Shown: piece after piece, positions 1 to 11,258 of the stretch
Numbering within the stretch: the first letter of the stretch is position 1
Layout of the letters: every line of letters begins with the position of its first letter
Source of the DNA: Crotalaria pallida
Lineage: Eukaryota; Streptophyta; Magnoliopsida; Fabales; Fabaceae
Direction of reading: 5' to 3'
Assembly: GCA_037953625.1 (NCBI GenBank)
Contig: CM075649.1
Span: 72,943,290-73,007,289, forward strand
Length of the DNA stretch: 64,000 nt
The notes under the pieces: generated by a model
Databases searched by the model: none
What the model was told of the DNA's origin: nothing
The model's input: the letters and a program-made list of their open reading frames with translations, nothing else
Translations under genes and position numbers: made by a program

Positions 1-283
1 GAAAAGAGAATTTTGCATTTTGGGGTTTACTAGATTGTCCTCCCCTGATTTTAGTGCTTAACTACTTATTAAGTAACACCTTTCTTGCTCAGAGAATTAC
101 ACTCTCATTTGAGTCACATCAAACCATAAGTTTCTTGTTCTTGAACCTCTCTACTTTAAGAAATTACACATACATGATCCCTGATTGAAAATAAGCTGTA
201 TTTTTTCTCTCATTGCTCTTTCCCAGATCCCTCAAGGTTCATTTGTAATTAGGAGAACATGTAATTCTTATCTAGAACCTAGC

Positions 284-408
284 TTGTTCTTTGGGGTCCA
301 TGTTTCAGCAACACCCTTAGATTAATAGCTTGTTCACATACTCTAAAGTTCACATACCACAACACTAGTTTGTTCTTTGGGGTCCATGTTTCAGCAACAC
401 CCTTAGAT
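284..408. repeat. 39-bp direct repeat, two copies
   Basis: Copies at 284-322 and 370-408 are identical by eye, start TTGTTCTTTGGGG and end CACCCTTAGAT. They are separated by 47 bp of unrelated sequence. This looks like a local duplication; no function is evident. Confidence 0.8.
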
Positions 409-1086
409 CTGTCCTATTCAAAAATCGTCATTGCTTCAGGGATGTAAGATCTATGAATGATCCTATAGTTTATTTGTTAAGTACTTAACTAAGAATATAA
501 GTCCCTCTGAACTTAAGCTTGATGGTAAAGTGATCAAGATATCAAGATACCAAGCTAGATAAGGTGACACTTCTTCAGGTTGATTTTCAATTCATGTTAT
601 TGTCTGCATACTTTTTTTTCTAGTTAATGAAGTAAATTAATCTTGAAAAATAATTTATGTACACACTCTCCTAGTCCTAGTTTTTGATGTGTGTAACTTC
701 TTCTGAAAGTTGGTATCAGACTTATTGTTAAGGCCTGAAGCTCTTGAGACCTTTATACCTCTCTTTTAAATCTTCTTCTTGATCTATGTCATTATTAGTA
801 AATAAAAAGCCTGTTGGTTTTGAAGTTGTAATCCTTCTCCTTCCTTAATTGTTGTGAGCATTAGATTCCTCTTTGTTCGTTTTCTTTCTTTTTTCAAGGC
901 TTTCATTTTGCTTTTGTGGATTTAAGACATTTTTGTTCAGCATTGTTTCTTGGTTTTTTGTGGATGATAAGGTTGAAATTTATGGTGCTTTCTTGATACC
1001 TCATTCGTGTCACTCTTGATTGTTTATGATTTTCATTTTCATGCACAAATAATGTTCCATATGCCACTGATTGCTTCATATACCAG

Positions 1087-1153
1087 ATTATTGAAGACTT
1101 GACAAAGGCGCTAGAGTTTGAATCCAACTCGGCAGATATTTTACATGAGATAG
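1087..1153 (+). pseudogene. TPR-like exon fragment, resembling SRFR1-type proteins
   Basis: The open stretch reads EDLTKALEFESNSADILHE after a good plant acceptor (TATACCAG ending at 1086) and before a possible donor (G/GTATCT at 1154). The DLTKAL.FE.NS.D.LHE pattern is that of a tetratricopeptide helix pair and, from memory, closely matches one repeat of the SRFR1 (suppressor of rps4-RLD1) family of immune regulators. Two usual positions differ: Pro after the E (Ser here) and Arg in LHERG (Ile here). If read through the donor, the frame stops seven codons after the final Glu of that motif. No neighbouring SRFR1 exon is found, so this is a relic or a captured fragment, not a working gene. The family call is recall-based and the span is short. 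Confidence 0.35.
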
Positions 1154-2322
1154 GTATCTTGTTTGACACTTAATTACAAGAGATCAAAGGAAAGAATGTT
1201 ATTCTTTGATTGTTAAGATATTTGGGAATCAAAGATGTCCCAAGTTCGTAGGTGATTTTATTGTGGTGGTTTTTTATTTTTTATTTTTTGCTCTAGTATT
1301 CTAAGTTTAAAACTGCAGTGAGAAAAGATGTTTGAATTAAGACTTGTTATTCTTTAATGGCGATTGATTTATAAAAATGTTTTGATTGTTGTTTGCAGTC
1401 CAACTTTTAACCTTCTAGACTGTTAGCAATCTAGTGGTTTATAGCAATAATTTATTACACAGGCAAAGCTTAAAGAAAGAGAAAAACTATTCTCTGTTTA
1501 CGTAATATTTTATTTTCTATTAGATTTTGAGATGTTACATTTTCAGATTCACTTATCTATATATATGATATGATATATTTAAATTGAGAATGAAAATGGA
1601 ACATTACAACTTCAAGTGTTACTCTTAGTTAACATGTCTGCTACAATTGAAGATTATTTTACATATACTCTTCATCCTCTTCTTTTGTTGTTATAAATAT
1701 TTAATATGATTATTTAGTACTCTTAGTTAACAGTCTATTGCGAGTTTTAAGTTTTAGTACGATTAGATTTAGAGCTTTAGAATTTTCTTAGCTATGTTTA
1801 TATGTGTGTATGTATATATTAAATATAATTATAACTTGATTGCACTTATCAATTTCAGGTTCTGAGCATGCAAAAAATCAAGCAAAGATGAATATTTGGT
1901 GTAACATCCGAATTTAATTCTAATAATAATTAGAATAATATTAAGATTTGGAAGTAAGGATTATCCTAAAAGGGATTTAAAATGATGGATTAGGAGTTCT
2001 TTGAGTGCCATAAAGGAGTCAAGGAGCATTGGCATCGAAAAGCGAATTTAAAGAAGACCAAACGAGGGCCAAAATCGGTGTTTTCGGTGTTTTAAATTCG
2101 CTAACTAGGGAAATTAAAAATAAAAGATTTAATACTCCAAATGCAATTTCCACCGTTGGATATGAAGATATGATTTTTAGAAGGTTGCTCGTCAAATTTG
2201 AGCAAGATCCGACGGTTAACGAAGAAGATATAGCATGGTCAACTCAAGTCAACTTTCTAGCGCTCAAGCGCGAGAAGTCGCGCTCAAGCGCGCGACTGGC
2301 ATCAGACCTGGGCAAAAAGGGG

Positions 2323-3370
2323 TGATGAGCATTTTATTTCCCATTATTCCTTGCATTATTTTACTCCTATTATTGATACTTGTTGCCCATTTGACATTGA
2401 TTAACTTGATTTAGTGATTTTGAGTTTATTGGACTAATATTCCGAATATTGTTTAATTTGGGATTATTTAGCCTAATTAATTCTATTTCTATTTTCAGGT
2501 AATATTTGGCACAAGGACACTTTGGGATGTTTGGAAATGAAGATTGAAGCATTGAAGTGAAGATTGTAATTTGCATTTAGGTCCCTTTTTAATTGTAATT
2601 TTTAGAATAGTGTTTCTTAGGACTTGGGCCCATGTTTTAGGCCCATTTTCATGACTAAAGAGGGGAAATTCGTGTAACCCCCAAGACACACTCCCATTTC
2701 AGATTTCTCACTCTCTCTCTAGGTTAGAACTTCTCTCTTGGCTCTCCCAAGTGGTGGTGGCTGCTAGGGTTTTGTTTTTCCCCATTTCTACTCGTTTTTC
2801 TTCATTTATGGCCATGGAAGGCTAGACTTCAAGGGTTAATCCCTTTGGTATTGTATTATCTACTCTTGAGCTCTTGTTATTAATGCAATTTCATTTTCTC
2901 TTCTCTGTTTTCATGTTTATCGATGTGTAGTGGTTTGCTTAATTCCATTTCGTAGAGATAATACATGAATATAAATGCTTAATTTGTATTAACTCGTAAA
3001 AACTCCAATTCTGGTTTCTGATGCTTAATTAGAAGTTAGGGTTTGGAGTGATAACTGAATTTTCGCTTAGTATTTGGTTATCACGAGTTGGACAGAGGAG
3101 AGGAGAGGAATCGATCTTTAGTGAGCTAGGATTGAGTAGTGTACGTAGCCAAAGGGGTTTGCCCGCTTTTGTTTCTGATTTTCTTAGTTTTTATATTCTG
3201 TTTATGTTTTGTTCTTCACATTTGTCACACACAAAAACCCCCCCATTTTACTGCACACTACGTGTTTGATACTTTGCCTAGACCGATATTCGCTGGGAAA
3301 CGACCTAGGATCACCTTCCTAGTACTACAGAATAAACACCTTTCATTTTGATCGGGTACGGCCTCGATCA
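2323..3370 (+). repeat. 5' LTR of the Athila element
   Basis: 1048 bp, TG...CA ends. One base differs from the 3' LTR (11259-12306). A divergent relative of this LTR is found in two inverted halves at about 36971-38137. Confidence 0.95.
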
Positions 3371-3375
3371 AAATT

Positions 3376-3393
3376 TGGCGCCGTTGCCGGGGA
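3376..3393 (+). other. Primer binding site, tRNA-Asp (Athila)
   Basis: TGGCGCCGTTGCCGGGGA, 5 bp after the LTR, is the exact complement of the 3' end of plant tRNA-Asp(GUC) including CCA. This primer is characteristic of Athila/Tat-group elements. Confidence 0.92.
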
Positions 3394-4082
3394 ATATCGG
3401 TTCTTGCCAAAGGTCATTAGTAGTTAGTTAGTGTCGTAGTTAGTATAGTTATTATAGTGTGTCGTGTCTGATTTAGGGTCTAGTAGTCAATTCTGATAAC
3501 TGGTTGAAGTTGCGCTGTTTGCTGTTTTGTTGCAATTAGTGTATTTGATTGATTCTGTGGTTGCTAGTTCACATAGTTGTGGGTGGTATTTTTGCACGAA
3601 AATTTATATCCACACTACTATTATCATATGATGATGTTTTGTTAAGCCACTGTCACTCAGATCATCATTGGTTGTGAATTGCAGAAAACCTTTTTCAAGT
3701 TTTATCAGCACGAATTTCAAACAGCCATAACTTTTGATCCGTAACTCGGAATTGGACGAATTTTATATCAAATCGAAGAGAATTTTCCAAATAAGCTAAT
3801 GAAATCGAAATTTCGATAATGGGAAGGCCCCAAAAATTCGGTTCTTTACTATTTCTTTTTTATTTTACAAGTTTATTTTTCTTCTTTTTTGTTTGTAACT
3901 TATTTGTTTGACTTGGTTCCCTTTTGAATTTTGTCCTCAAACTTTCTGTGATATGTTTTCATGATTTTAGGGTGCTGAAAAAAATAAAGAAAAAAATTTT
4001 AAAAAATAATAAATTTTGTTGCCGATTTTGGTCATGCATATCTGTTACAGTATGCTATGGTTGATGCTGTTCTGTTCAGTAC
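3394..4082 (+). other. Athila untranslated leader
   Basis: About 690 bp between PBS and gag-pol start, AT-rich, with A/T runs near 3975-4015. No coding sequence. Part of it (about 3830-4165, with the gag start) is found again as an old scrambled copy at 36642-36970. Confidence 0.8.
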
Positions 4083-7000
4083 ATGACTAGGGGCAACCCA
4101 AGTTATTTGCATCCTTACAACCCTGAAATTGATAGAACTTATCACAGATTAGTTAGACAAAATAGGAATCAGTCATTAGGTAGTGAGTCAGAGTCATCTT
4201 ATAGTCCATCTAATTCTGATTCTGTTTCTATTTCTTCTATTCCTTCTACTTTTATTCAATCTGATTCTATACATTGTGATAACATGGCTCAACCCCCACC
4301 AAGGGAAAGGACACTTAGGGAGCTGGCTGCACCTGACTTCACTATTGAAGACTCGTGTATCCGGTATCCTGATGAGGATGTTCCTTTTGAGCTTAGAACA
4401 GGACTAATCCATTTGTTGCCCAAGTTTCATGGTCTTGCAGGTGAGGATCCTCATAAGCATCTCAAGAAATTCCATATAGTGTGCACCACAATGAAACCAC
4501 ATGATGTGCAAGAGGATCATGTCTGTCTCAGAGCATTTCCACATTCCTTAGAGGGTCTAGCACAAGATTGGTTATCTGACTTGGCCCCTGGTTCCATCAC
4601 AAGCTGGGATGACTTGAAGAGGGCATTTCTCGAAAAATTCTTCCCTGCAAATAGGACCACTGCAATCAGAAAGGAAATTTCTGGTATCAGGCAACAACAT
4701 GGAGAGAGTCTCTATGATTATTGGGAGAGATTCAAGAGGTTGTGTGCTTCCTGCCCTCACCATCAGATCTCAGAGCAGCTTCTCATCCAGTACTTTTATG
4801 AAGGTCTCAACTTCATGGAAAGAAACATGGTAGATGCTGCAAGTGGTGGTACATTGGGAGATATGACACCCTTACAAGCCAGGAGCAAAATTGAGAAGAT
4901 GGCTTCCAATTGTCAACAATTCCATGCAAGAAGCAACAGTGATGCAATAGTTGTGAGGGATGTAAATGATGTTGGTGCAGACTCGGGCAAGGTTGAGAAG
5001 CTTGAGCAGAAAATTGATTCTCTCACAACATTGGTCACACAATTGGCTGTCAATCAGAAAAAGATGATACTTCCTGCTAGAGTGTGTGGCATATGCACAT
5101 CCATTGAGCACCCCACAGATGCATGCCCTTCCCTTCAGCAGCAACAGCCGATGATAAGTGGTGACCAACCCGAGGCCTATGCAGCAAACATATACAACAA
5201 TAGAGGCCCACAACAACATAATCATGACCTCTCTTCCAATAGATACAACCCTGGATGGAGGAACCATCCCAATCTGAAGTGGTCTGATCAACAACAACAA
5301 CCTCCTCCTAATGTTCCATTTCAGAACACCGCTGGACCGAGTAGACCACCATATGTACCTCCTCCAATCCAGCATCAAAGGCAACAACAACAGCAGCAAG
5401 TGGTTCATCCTGCACCATCAGCCCCTCCATCCAACCAACCTACCTTGGAGGAATTGGTGAGGCAAATGACCATGCAAAACCTCCAATTTCAACAAGAAAC
5501 TAGAGCATCCATTCAGAGACAAGTGGCATCCATTCAGACTTTGACAAATCAGATGGGTCAAATGGCAACTTCTCTCAACAACTTGCAATCTCAAAATTCT
5601 GACAAGTTGCCATCCCAAACTGTGATCAACCCTCAGAATCAGAATGTGAGTGCCATCAACCTGAGGTCGGGAAAGCAGATTGTCACACCCACACCACAAC
5701 CTAACCTCAACAATGATGCTCTAGCTTCCTCTAAAGGGAAGAGCCAAGTGGTAGATGAAGGTGAGCATGCTAGCACCAAAGAGAATCATCCAACTCAACC
5801 CTCCTCGACTTCAACCACAAGCCCTGCTGTTGTTCTACAACCTCCTCCTGTTCCTCTTCCATTCCCACCAAGAGTGCCTCAAAACAAAAGGGTGGAAGAG
5901 GTGGACAAGGACATTCTTGACACATTCAGGAAGGTGGAAGTCAACATACCCCTTCTTGATGCAATAAAACAGATTCCAAGGTATGCGAAGTTCCTTAAGG
6001 AGTTGTGCACTCATAAGAGAAGACTCAAGGGCAATGAGAGGATAAGCATGGGAAGGAATGTCTCCGCTCTCATAGGTAAACCTATCCCTCACATTCCTGA
6101 AAAATGTAAGGATCCTGGAACTTTCTCTATACCTTGCATCATAGGCAATGTTAAGTTTGAAAATGCTATGCTAGATTTAGGAGCATCAATAAATGTCATG
6201 CCTATGTCTGTTTTTAAGTCTCTTTCTCTTGGACCTCTTCAACCTACGGGTGTGGTGATTCAATTGGCAAATAGAAGTACTGCCCACCCCGCAGGTTTGA
6301 TAGAGGATGTCTTGGTTCGGGTTGAAGAGTTGATCTTCCCTGCTGATTTTTACATACTTGATATGGAAGATGACTCTCCCCGTAATGCTGTTCCTATTAT
6401 TTTGGGGAGGCCATTTTTGAAAACAGCCCGAACCAAGATAGATGTGCATTCAGGTTCACTTTCCATGGAGTTTGATGGCAGTGTGATCCGATTTGACATT
6501 TTCCATGCTATGAAACATTTTCCTGAGGATCACTCTGTTTTCCATGTGGACTTGCTTGATGATTTGATAGATGAGCATATGCTTGACTTTTTGCATCATG
6601 ATTTTGAATTGCCATCTTTCACTGATTCATTTACTTGTCCATCATGCACTAACTCTGGATGGTGCACCGCATGCACTGAAATAGCTCAGTTTCTAGACTC
6701 TGCCACTGCATCTGATGATTCATATGTTATAGATTCAGATTATGCTAACCCTAACCCCATATCTGTTATGCATGAGTCTGATTTACTTGTTCAGGTGCAG
6801 GCAGCAGAATCCATTTCTGCTGTCCCTTTAGTTCCATCTATTATGCAGGCACCCTCATTGGACCTGAAGCCCCTCCCTCCTCATCTCAAATATGCTTACC
6901 TGGAGGATGAGCAGAAACTCCCAGTGATCATCTCTACCTCACTTTCTGTTGATCAAGAGGAGAAACTGCTGGATGTGATAAGAAAGAACAAGAGGGCAAT

Positions 7001-9785
7001 TGGATGGACTTTAGCGGATATTCCTGGAATTAGCCCCTCCATGTGCATGCACCGCATTTTGTTGGAGGATGGGGCTAAACCAGTGAGACAACCCCAAAGA
7101 CGATTGAACCCCCAGATTCTTGATGTGGTTAAGAAAGAGGTCACCAAGCTGCTCCAAGCGGGTATCATCTACCCAATTTCAGATAGCACTTGGGTGAGCC
7201 CGGTGCAAGTTGTCCCCAAGAAGTCTGGTGTCACAGTTGTCAAAAATGAGAAGGATGAGCTGATTCCCACTAGAGTGCTGAACAGTTGGAGAGTCTGCAT
7301 TGATTACAGAAAGCTCAACCAGGCGACTCGCAAGGATCATTTCCCTCTCCCCTTCATTGATCAGATGTTGGAGCGCCTGGCAGGTAAATCTCATTATTGC
7401 TTCTTAGATGGATTCTCTGGTTATTTTCAAATTTGTATTGCACCAGAGGACCAACATAAGACCACATTTACCTGTCCTTTTGGCACATTTGCATATAGAA
7501 AGATGCCTTTTGGCCTATGCAATGCTCCTGCCACATTTCAAAGATGTATGATGAGTATTTTCGCTGACTTGCTCGAGCATTGCATAGAGGTCTTCATGGA
7601 TGATTTTAGTGTTTATGGCTCCTCATTTGATGCATGTCTTGATAATTTGACTAAGGTGCTTAACAGGTGCATTGAGACTAACCTTGTCTTGAATTTTGAA
7701 AAATGCCACTTCATGGTAGAACAAGGCATAGTCTTAGGGCACATTGTTTCGCAAAAGGGCATAGAAGTTGACCCTGCTAAGCTGCATGTAATATCACATT
7801 TGCCTTACCCCTCTTGCGTGCGAGAGGTGCGTTCTTTTCTTGGTCATGCAGGTTTCTATCGCAGGTTTATTCAGAACTTTAGCAACATTGCCCTTCCTCT
7901 TTCCAAGTTGCTTCAAAAGGATGCCCCATGGGAATTTGGAGACCAATGCAAGAGGGCATTTGATGAATTGAAGAAAGCACTGACCACCACTCCCATCATC
8001 CAACCACCTGATTGGACCCTCCCATTTGAGCTCATGACTGATGCTTCAAATTATGCTTTGGGAGCAGTTCTCTCCCAAAGGGTTGGTAAGCTGTCGCATG
8101 TGATTTATTATGCTTCTAGGACTTTAGATGCAGCACAGGTTAATTACACAACAACTGAAAAAGAACTTTTGGCTATTGTTTTTGCACTTGACAAGTTTAG
8201 ATCATATTTGCTTGGTTCTAAGGTTGTAGTGTACACTGATCATGCTGCTCTGAAGTATCTTTTGAAAAAGACAGATTCCAAACCTAGGTTGATTAGGTGG
8301 ATGTTGCTCCTCCAGGAGTTTGATCTTGAGATTCAGGATCGGAGTGGTGCGCATAACCTTGTCGCAGACCACTTGAGCAGGATAGAGAGAGAGGAGGATG
8401 CATTTCCTATCCGGGATAACTTCCCGGATGAACAGCTTTTATCTTTACATGTTTCCCATCCCCTTCCCCAAACTCCTTGGTTTGCAGACATTGTTAATTA
8501 TCTCGTTGCTTCTGTTTTTCCTGCCTTGGCATCCAAAGCTCAAAGAGACAAATTAAAGAGCGATGCCAAGCATTATGTATGGGATGACCCCTATTTATGG
8601 CGTTTTTGCAGTGATCAGGTCATTCGCAGGTGCATTCCAGACCAGGAGATCCAATCGGTTCTCCAATTTTGCCATGCTTCACCAGTGGGAGGCCACCTTG
8701 GTACTCAAAGGACAGCACGAAAGGTGCTGGATTCTGGATTTTATTGGCCTACCATTTTCAAGGATGCGAGCAACATCTGCAGCTCGTGTGAGCAGTGTCA
8801 AAGAGCAGGAGGCGCCCTATCTTGGAGGCAACAGATGCCGCAACAACCTATGTTGTTTTGTGAGGTGTTTGACGTCTGGGGTATAGATTTCATGGGCCCC
8901 TTTCCTGTTTCTTTTGGTTTTTATTATATCTTACTTGCTGTGGATTACGTATCCAAATGGGTGGAAGCTAAGGCCACCAGGACTAATGATGCTCAGGTTG
9001 TTGTAGATTTTGTCAGGTCTAATATCCTTTGCAGGTTTGGCATACCTAGAGCCATAGTCAGTGACCAAGGCACACACTTCTGCAATAGATCCATGCAAGC
9101 TTTGCTCAAGAAGTATGGGGTTGTGCACAAAGTCTCTACACCCTATCACCCCCAAACCAACGGGCAAGCGGAGATTTCAAATAGAGAGATCAAGCGGATT
9201 TTGGAGAAGATGGTGAAGCCTAATAGAAAGGATTGGAGCACACGATTGGAGGATGCTCTGTGGGCCCATCGGACCGCTTACAAGGCACCCATAGGGATGT
9301 CACCCTATCGGGTTGTCTTTGGTAAGGCGTGCCACCTGCCTGTGGAGATAGAGCACCGTGCATATTGGGCTGTGAAGCAATGTAACTTAGCTCTTGATCA
9401 AGCGGGTGAGGAGAGGAAGCTGCAGTTGAGTGAGCTAGATGAGATCCGCTTGGAGGCCTATGAGAACTCCAAATTCTACAAAGAGAAGACCAAGAAGCTT
9501 CATGATAACTCCATTTCCAGAAAGGAGTTCTTGGTTGGTCAAAAAGTTTTGCTCTACAACTCTAGGCTTGGACTCATGAGTGGAAAGCTCCGCTCTAAAT
9601 GGATCGGACCGTTTGTAGTCACCCAGGTGTTTCCTTATGGCACTGTGGAGATCAAGAGTGAGTCCACGAACAAGAGCTTCAAAGTCAATGGCCACCGACT
9701 CAAGCCTTTCCTAACCACCCCTTCTTTGGATGATGCACCTGTGGAGGAGGCCTCATTGGTCGACCCCACTTTTGAACAACCATGA
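4083..9785 (+). CDS. gag-pol: Athila gag-pol polyprotein
   Basis: One open frame of 1900 residues encodes capsid and all enzymes needed for reverse transcription and integration. Order: gag capsid domain (about 110-260), a CX2CX4HX4C zinc knuckle at C335-C348, a Gln/Pro-rich linker (about 355-450), aspartic protease with D698 in DLGAS (DSG or DTG in most gypsy proteases), RT with FMDD at 1171-1174, RNase H starting near D1320 (TDAS, later TDHAALKYL), integrase HHCC finger beginning at H1531, and a DDE core D1602, D1661, E1697 with the canonical 35-residue D-E spacing, then a GPF/Y-like C terminus (WIGPFVV). No chromodomain or env follows. All catalytic residues are present and no stop or frameshift interrupts the frame, so it could be functional. 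The start is the first ATG of the frame. Confidence 0.96.
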   Translation: MTRGNPSYLHPYNPEIDRTYHRLVRQNRNQSLGSESESSYSPSNSDSVSISSIPSTFIQSDSIHCDNMAQPPPRERTLRELAAPDFTIEDSCIRYPDEDVPFELRTGLIHLLPKFHGLAGEDPHKHLKKFHIVCTTMKPHDVQEDHVCLRAFPHSLEGLAQDWLSDLAPGSITSWDDLKRAFLEKFFPANRTTAIRKEISGIRQQHGESLYDYWERFKRLCASCPHHQISEQLLIQYFYEGLNFMERNMVDAASGGTLGDMTPLQARSKIEKMASNCQQFHARSNSDAIVVRDVNDVGADSGKVEKLEQKIDSLTTLVTQLAVNQKKMILPARVCGICTSIEHPTDACPSLQQQQPMISGDQPEAYAANIYNNRGPQQHNHDLSSNRYNPGWRNHPNLKWSDQQQQPPPNVPFQNTAGPSRPPYVPPPIQHQRQQQQQQVVHPAPSAPPSNQPTLEELVRQMTMQNLQFQQETRASIQRQVASIQTLTNQMGQMATSLNNLQSQNSDKLPSQTVINPQNQNVSAINLRSGKQIVTPTPQPNLNNDALASSKGKSQVVDEGEHASTKENHPTQPSSTSTTSPAVVLQPPPVPLPFPPRVPQNKRVEEVDKDILDTFRKVEVNIPLLDAIKQIPRYAKFLKELCTHKRRLKGNERISMGRNVSALIGKPIPHIPEKCKDPGTFSIPCIIGNVKFENAMLDLGASINVMPMSVFKSLSLGPLQPTGVVIQLANRSTAHPAGLIEDVLVRVEELIFPADFYILDMEDDSPRNAVPIILGRPFLKTARTKIDVHSGSLSMEFDGSVIRFDIFHAMKHFPEDHSVFHVDLLDDLIDEHMLDFLHHDFELPSFTDSFTCPSCTNSGWCTACTEIAQFLDSATASDDSYVIDSDYANPNPISVMHESDLLVQVQAAESISAVPLVPSIMQAPSLDLKPLPPHLKYAYLEDEQKLPVIISTSLSVDQEEKLLDVIRKNKRAIGWTLADIPGISPSMCMHRILLEDGAKPVRQPQRRLNPQILDVVKKEVTKLLQAGIIYPISDSTWVSPVQVVPKKSGVTVVKNEKDELIPTRVLNSWRVCIDYRKLNQATRKDHFPLPFIDQMLERLAGKSHYCFLDGFSGYFQICIAPEDQHKTTFTCPFGTFAYRKMPFGLCNAPATFQRCMMSIFADLLEHCIEVFMDDFSVYGSSFDACLDNLTKVLNRCIETNLVLNFEKCHFMVEQGIVLGHIVSQKGIEVDPAKLHVISHLPYPSCVREVRSFLGHAGFYRRFIQNFSNIALPLSKLLQKDAPWEFGDQCKRAFDELKKALTTTPIIQPPDWTLPFELMTDASNYALGAVLSQRVGKLSHVIYYASRTLDAAQVNYTTTEKELLAIVFALDKFRSYLLGSKVVVYTDHAALKYLLKKTDSKPRLIRWMLLLQEFDLEIQDRSGAHNLVADHLSRIEREEDAFPIRDNFPDEQLLSLHVSHPLPQTPWFADIVNYLVASVFPALASKAQRDKLKSDAKHYVWDDPYLWRFCSDQVIRRCIPDQEIQSVLQFCHASPVGGHLGTQRTARKVLDSGFYWPTIFKDASNICSSCEQCQRAGGALSWRQQMPQQPMLFCEVFDVWGIDFMGPFPVSFGFYYILLAVDYVSKWVEAKATRTNDAQVVVDFVRSNILCRFGIPRAIVSDQGTHFCNRSMQALLKKYGVVHKVSTPYHPQTNGQAEISNREIKRILEKMVKPNRKDWSTRLEDALWAHRTAYKAPIGMSPYRVVFGKACHLPVEIEHRAYWAVKQCNLALDQAGEERKLQLSELDEIRLEAYENSKFYKEKTKKLHDNSISRKEFLVGQKVLLYNSRLGLMSGKLRSKWIGPFVVTQVFPYGTVEIKSESTNKSFKVNGHRLKPFLTTPSLDDAPVEEASLVDPTFEQP

Positions 9786-11243
9786 CTTAGGGAGTCTCCT
9801 TTTCTCCTTCCTTACTCTTTTTATTACACTTGTCTATATCTGTCTGATTCTGCTATTTGTGTTCCATTGAGGACAATGTGTGATTTAAGTGTGGGGGGGA
9901 GAGTAGTTTAGGTTGCATATTTTGCTTTGATATTTTTTAGGTTTTGCTTAGTTTTGGGCATTTTCTTGCATGTTTTTGCTTCACTTTAGTAGAGTTTTGG
10001 TATCTTGTGTCTGAATTCATGCATTTCTGTGTGTAAAGTTGCTTTTGATAATTAAGAGGTGGTAACACTGTGATAGAATTGTCCCTTTTGTGAGGATTTG
10101 AGCCTTAATTGTGGGTGGATTGCTATATATGCCACCTAATTTTCTTTCATGTGTGATTGCACTCTGGATTACTTGCACTCTAGAACTTGACTTGACTCTT
10201 GTTGATACTTGATTGCTCATGCACATTTTGAAATGATTTAGGCACTTTCTTTCTTGAATAAGCTACTAGCCATATGAGCCTACCTTGAATGAATGTATCC
10301 TTTGCTAGCCCCTTTGAGCCTTTTTATCCCTTTCCTTGTTCTTTAGCTCATTACAAGCCTATGACTGAAAAACCATGATTGTCCTAACCTTAGGGAATTT
10401 TGGAGCTTTGGAATTGTTTTGGGAATGGGTATTAGGTAAGAAGTGTGCTTTATGCTTTAATTGGTTGAGTTCTTGGTTTTGCCTCATTGGTTGTTATAGT
10501 TATGGCTTCATCTTCATGCCATTTGTGTTGTTTCTTCTTTTCTTTTTGTATATCTCTCAAAAACAAAAAAAAAAATAGAAGACAAAAATAAAAAAAAAAT
10601 GCAAAAATAAAAAGAAAAAAAAAAGAAGAGAAAAAAAAAAGTGAATAAAAGGTTGTTGAGGCAAAGAGGATTGGAATTAGTGGTAGTTGATTTTGGGGTG
10701 GATTTTGCTTACTTTTTACTTATTCCCCATTGCTCCTCTATTCCTTTGGTTTTAGCTACATTCCCATATTTTTATCCTACCTTGTCCTTGGCCCCATTAC
10801 AACCCTTAAAAGACCTTTTGATCATTTTGTGCATGTGTGTTGATGGTTGATGTTAGAGGCTTGTCAAGCTTATGGTTGTGTTTGTTTTTCATGATGTGCC
10901 TTGAGTGTAAATAATGATTAACCCCAAACACTTGAGTGTAAACACTTTTGAGTGATCCTTGTGAGTTTCTATCATCTTTGTGACTATCCTCTTGATGTCA
11001 TTGGTTTCTTTGCATACTTGAAGTAATTGGATGATGTTCGCGGATGCTTTGACTCTTTGATCCTTAACCATTTTGTGTGCTTGAGTTTGCCCATTTCTTT
11101 GCATTTCCTAGAATTCATTGTGAAGTATGTAATCTCTTAGGTTAGCATTTCTTAGTTGTAGTCATCTTGTTGCATGATTCACTTTGGTGCATATTGATCT
11201 TCATAGTCCTATCTTTTGGTTTTGCCCAGGAGTGCAAAAGGAT
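9786..11243 (+). other. Athila 3' noncoding region, no env gene
   Basis: About 1.46 kb without a supported gene; the small open stretches at 10375-10578 and 10641-10850 resemble nothing I know. A purine tract (AAGTGTGGGGGGGAGAG, about 9888-9904) closely resembles the terminal PPT and lies about 100 bp after the pol stop. An A-rich tract spans about 10558-10650. Athila elements often carry an env-like ORF here; this one does not. Confidence 0.8.
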
Positions 11244-11258
11244 AAGTGTGGGGGTATT
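11244..11258 (+). other. Polypurine tract of the Athila element
   Basis: AAGTGTGGGGGTATT directly precedes the 3' LTR start and would prime plus-strand DNA synthesis. Confidence 0.8.

Larger units (their letters stand above)
1..1899. other. AT-rich left flank, probable interior of a CACTA transposon
   Basis: No long reading frame is present. This stretch is continuous with 36019-36641 once T1 and one copy of its target duplication are removed. Because 36641 is a CACTA terminus pointing left, the stretch is inferred to be CACTA interior, or an old gene or pseudogene that the CACTA captured or entered. It holds a TPR-like exon candidate (1087-1153), a 39-bp direct repeat, and a plausible 3' splice site (TCAATTTCAG, ending near 1858) followed by an open stretch that runs into the T1 insertion point. 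The rest is AT-rich and I recognise nothing in it. The other CACTA end is not in the window. Confidence 0.4.

Noticed and set aside
2029..2325. 98-codon open frame (repeated in part at 33033-33236)
   Set aside because: It lies in the U3 part of the T1 LTR, is not conserved as a frame between the two LTRs (a 1-bp indel breaks it), and resembles no protein.
10375..10850. Two small frames in the position of an Athila env gene
   Set aside because: Too short, hydrophobic only because the DNA is T-rich, and interrupted by an A-rich tract. No env-like motif.
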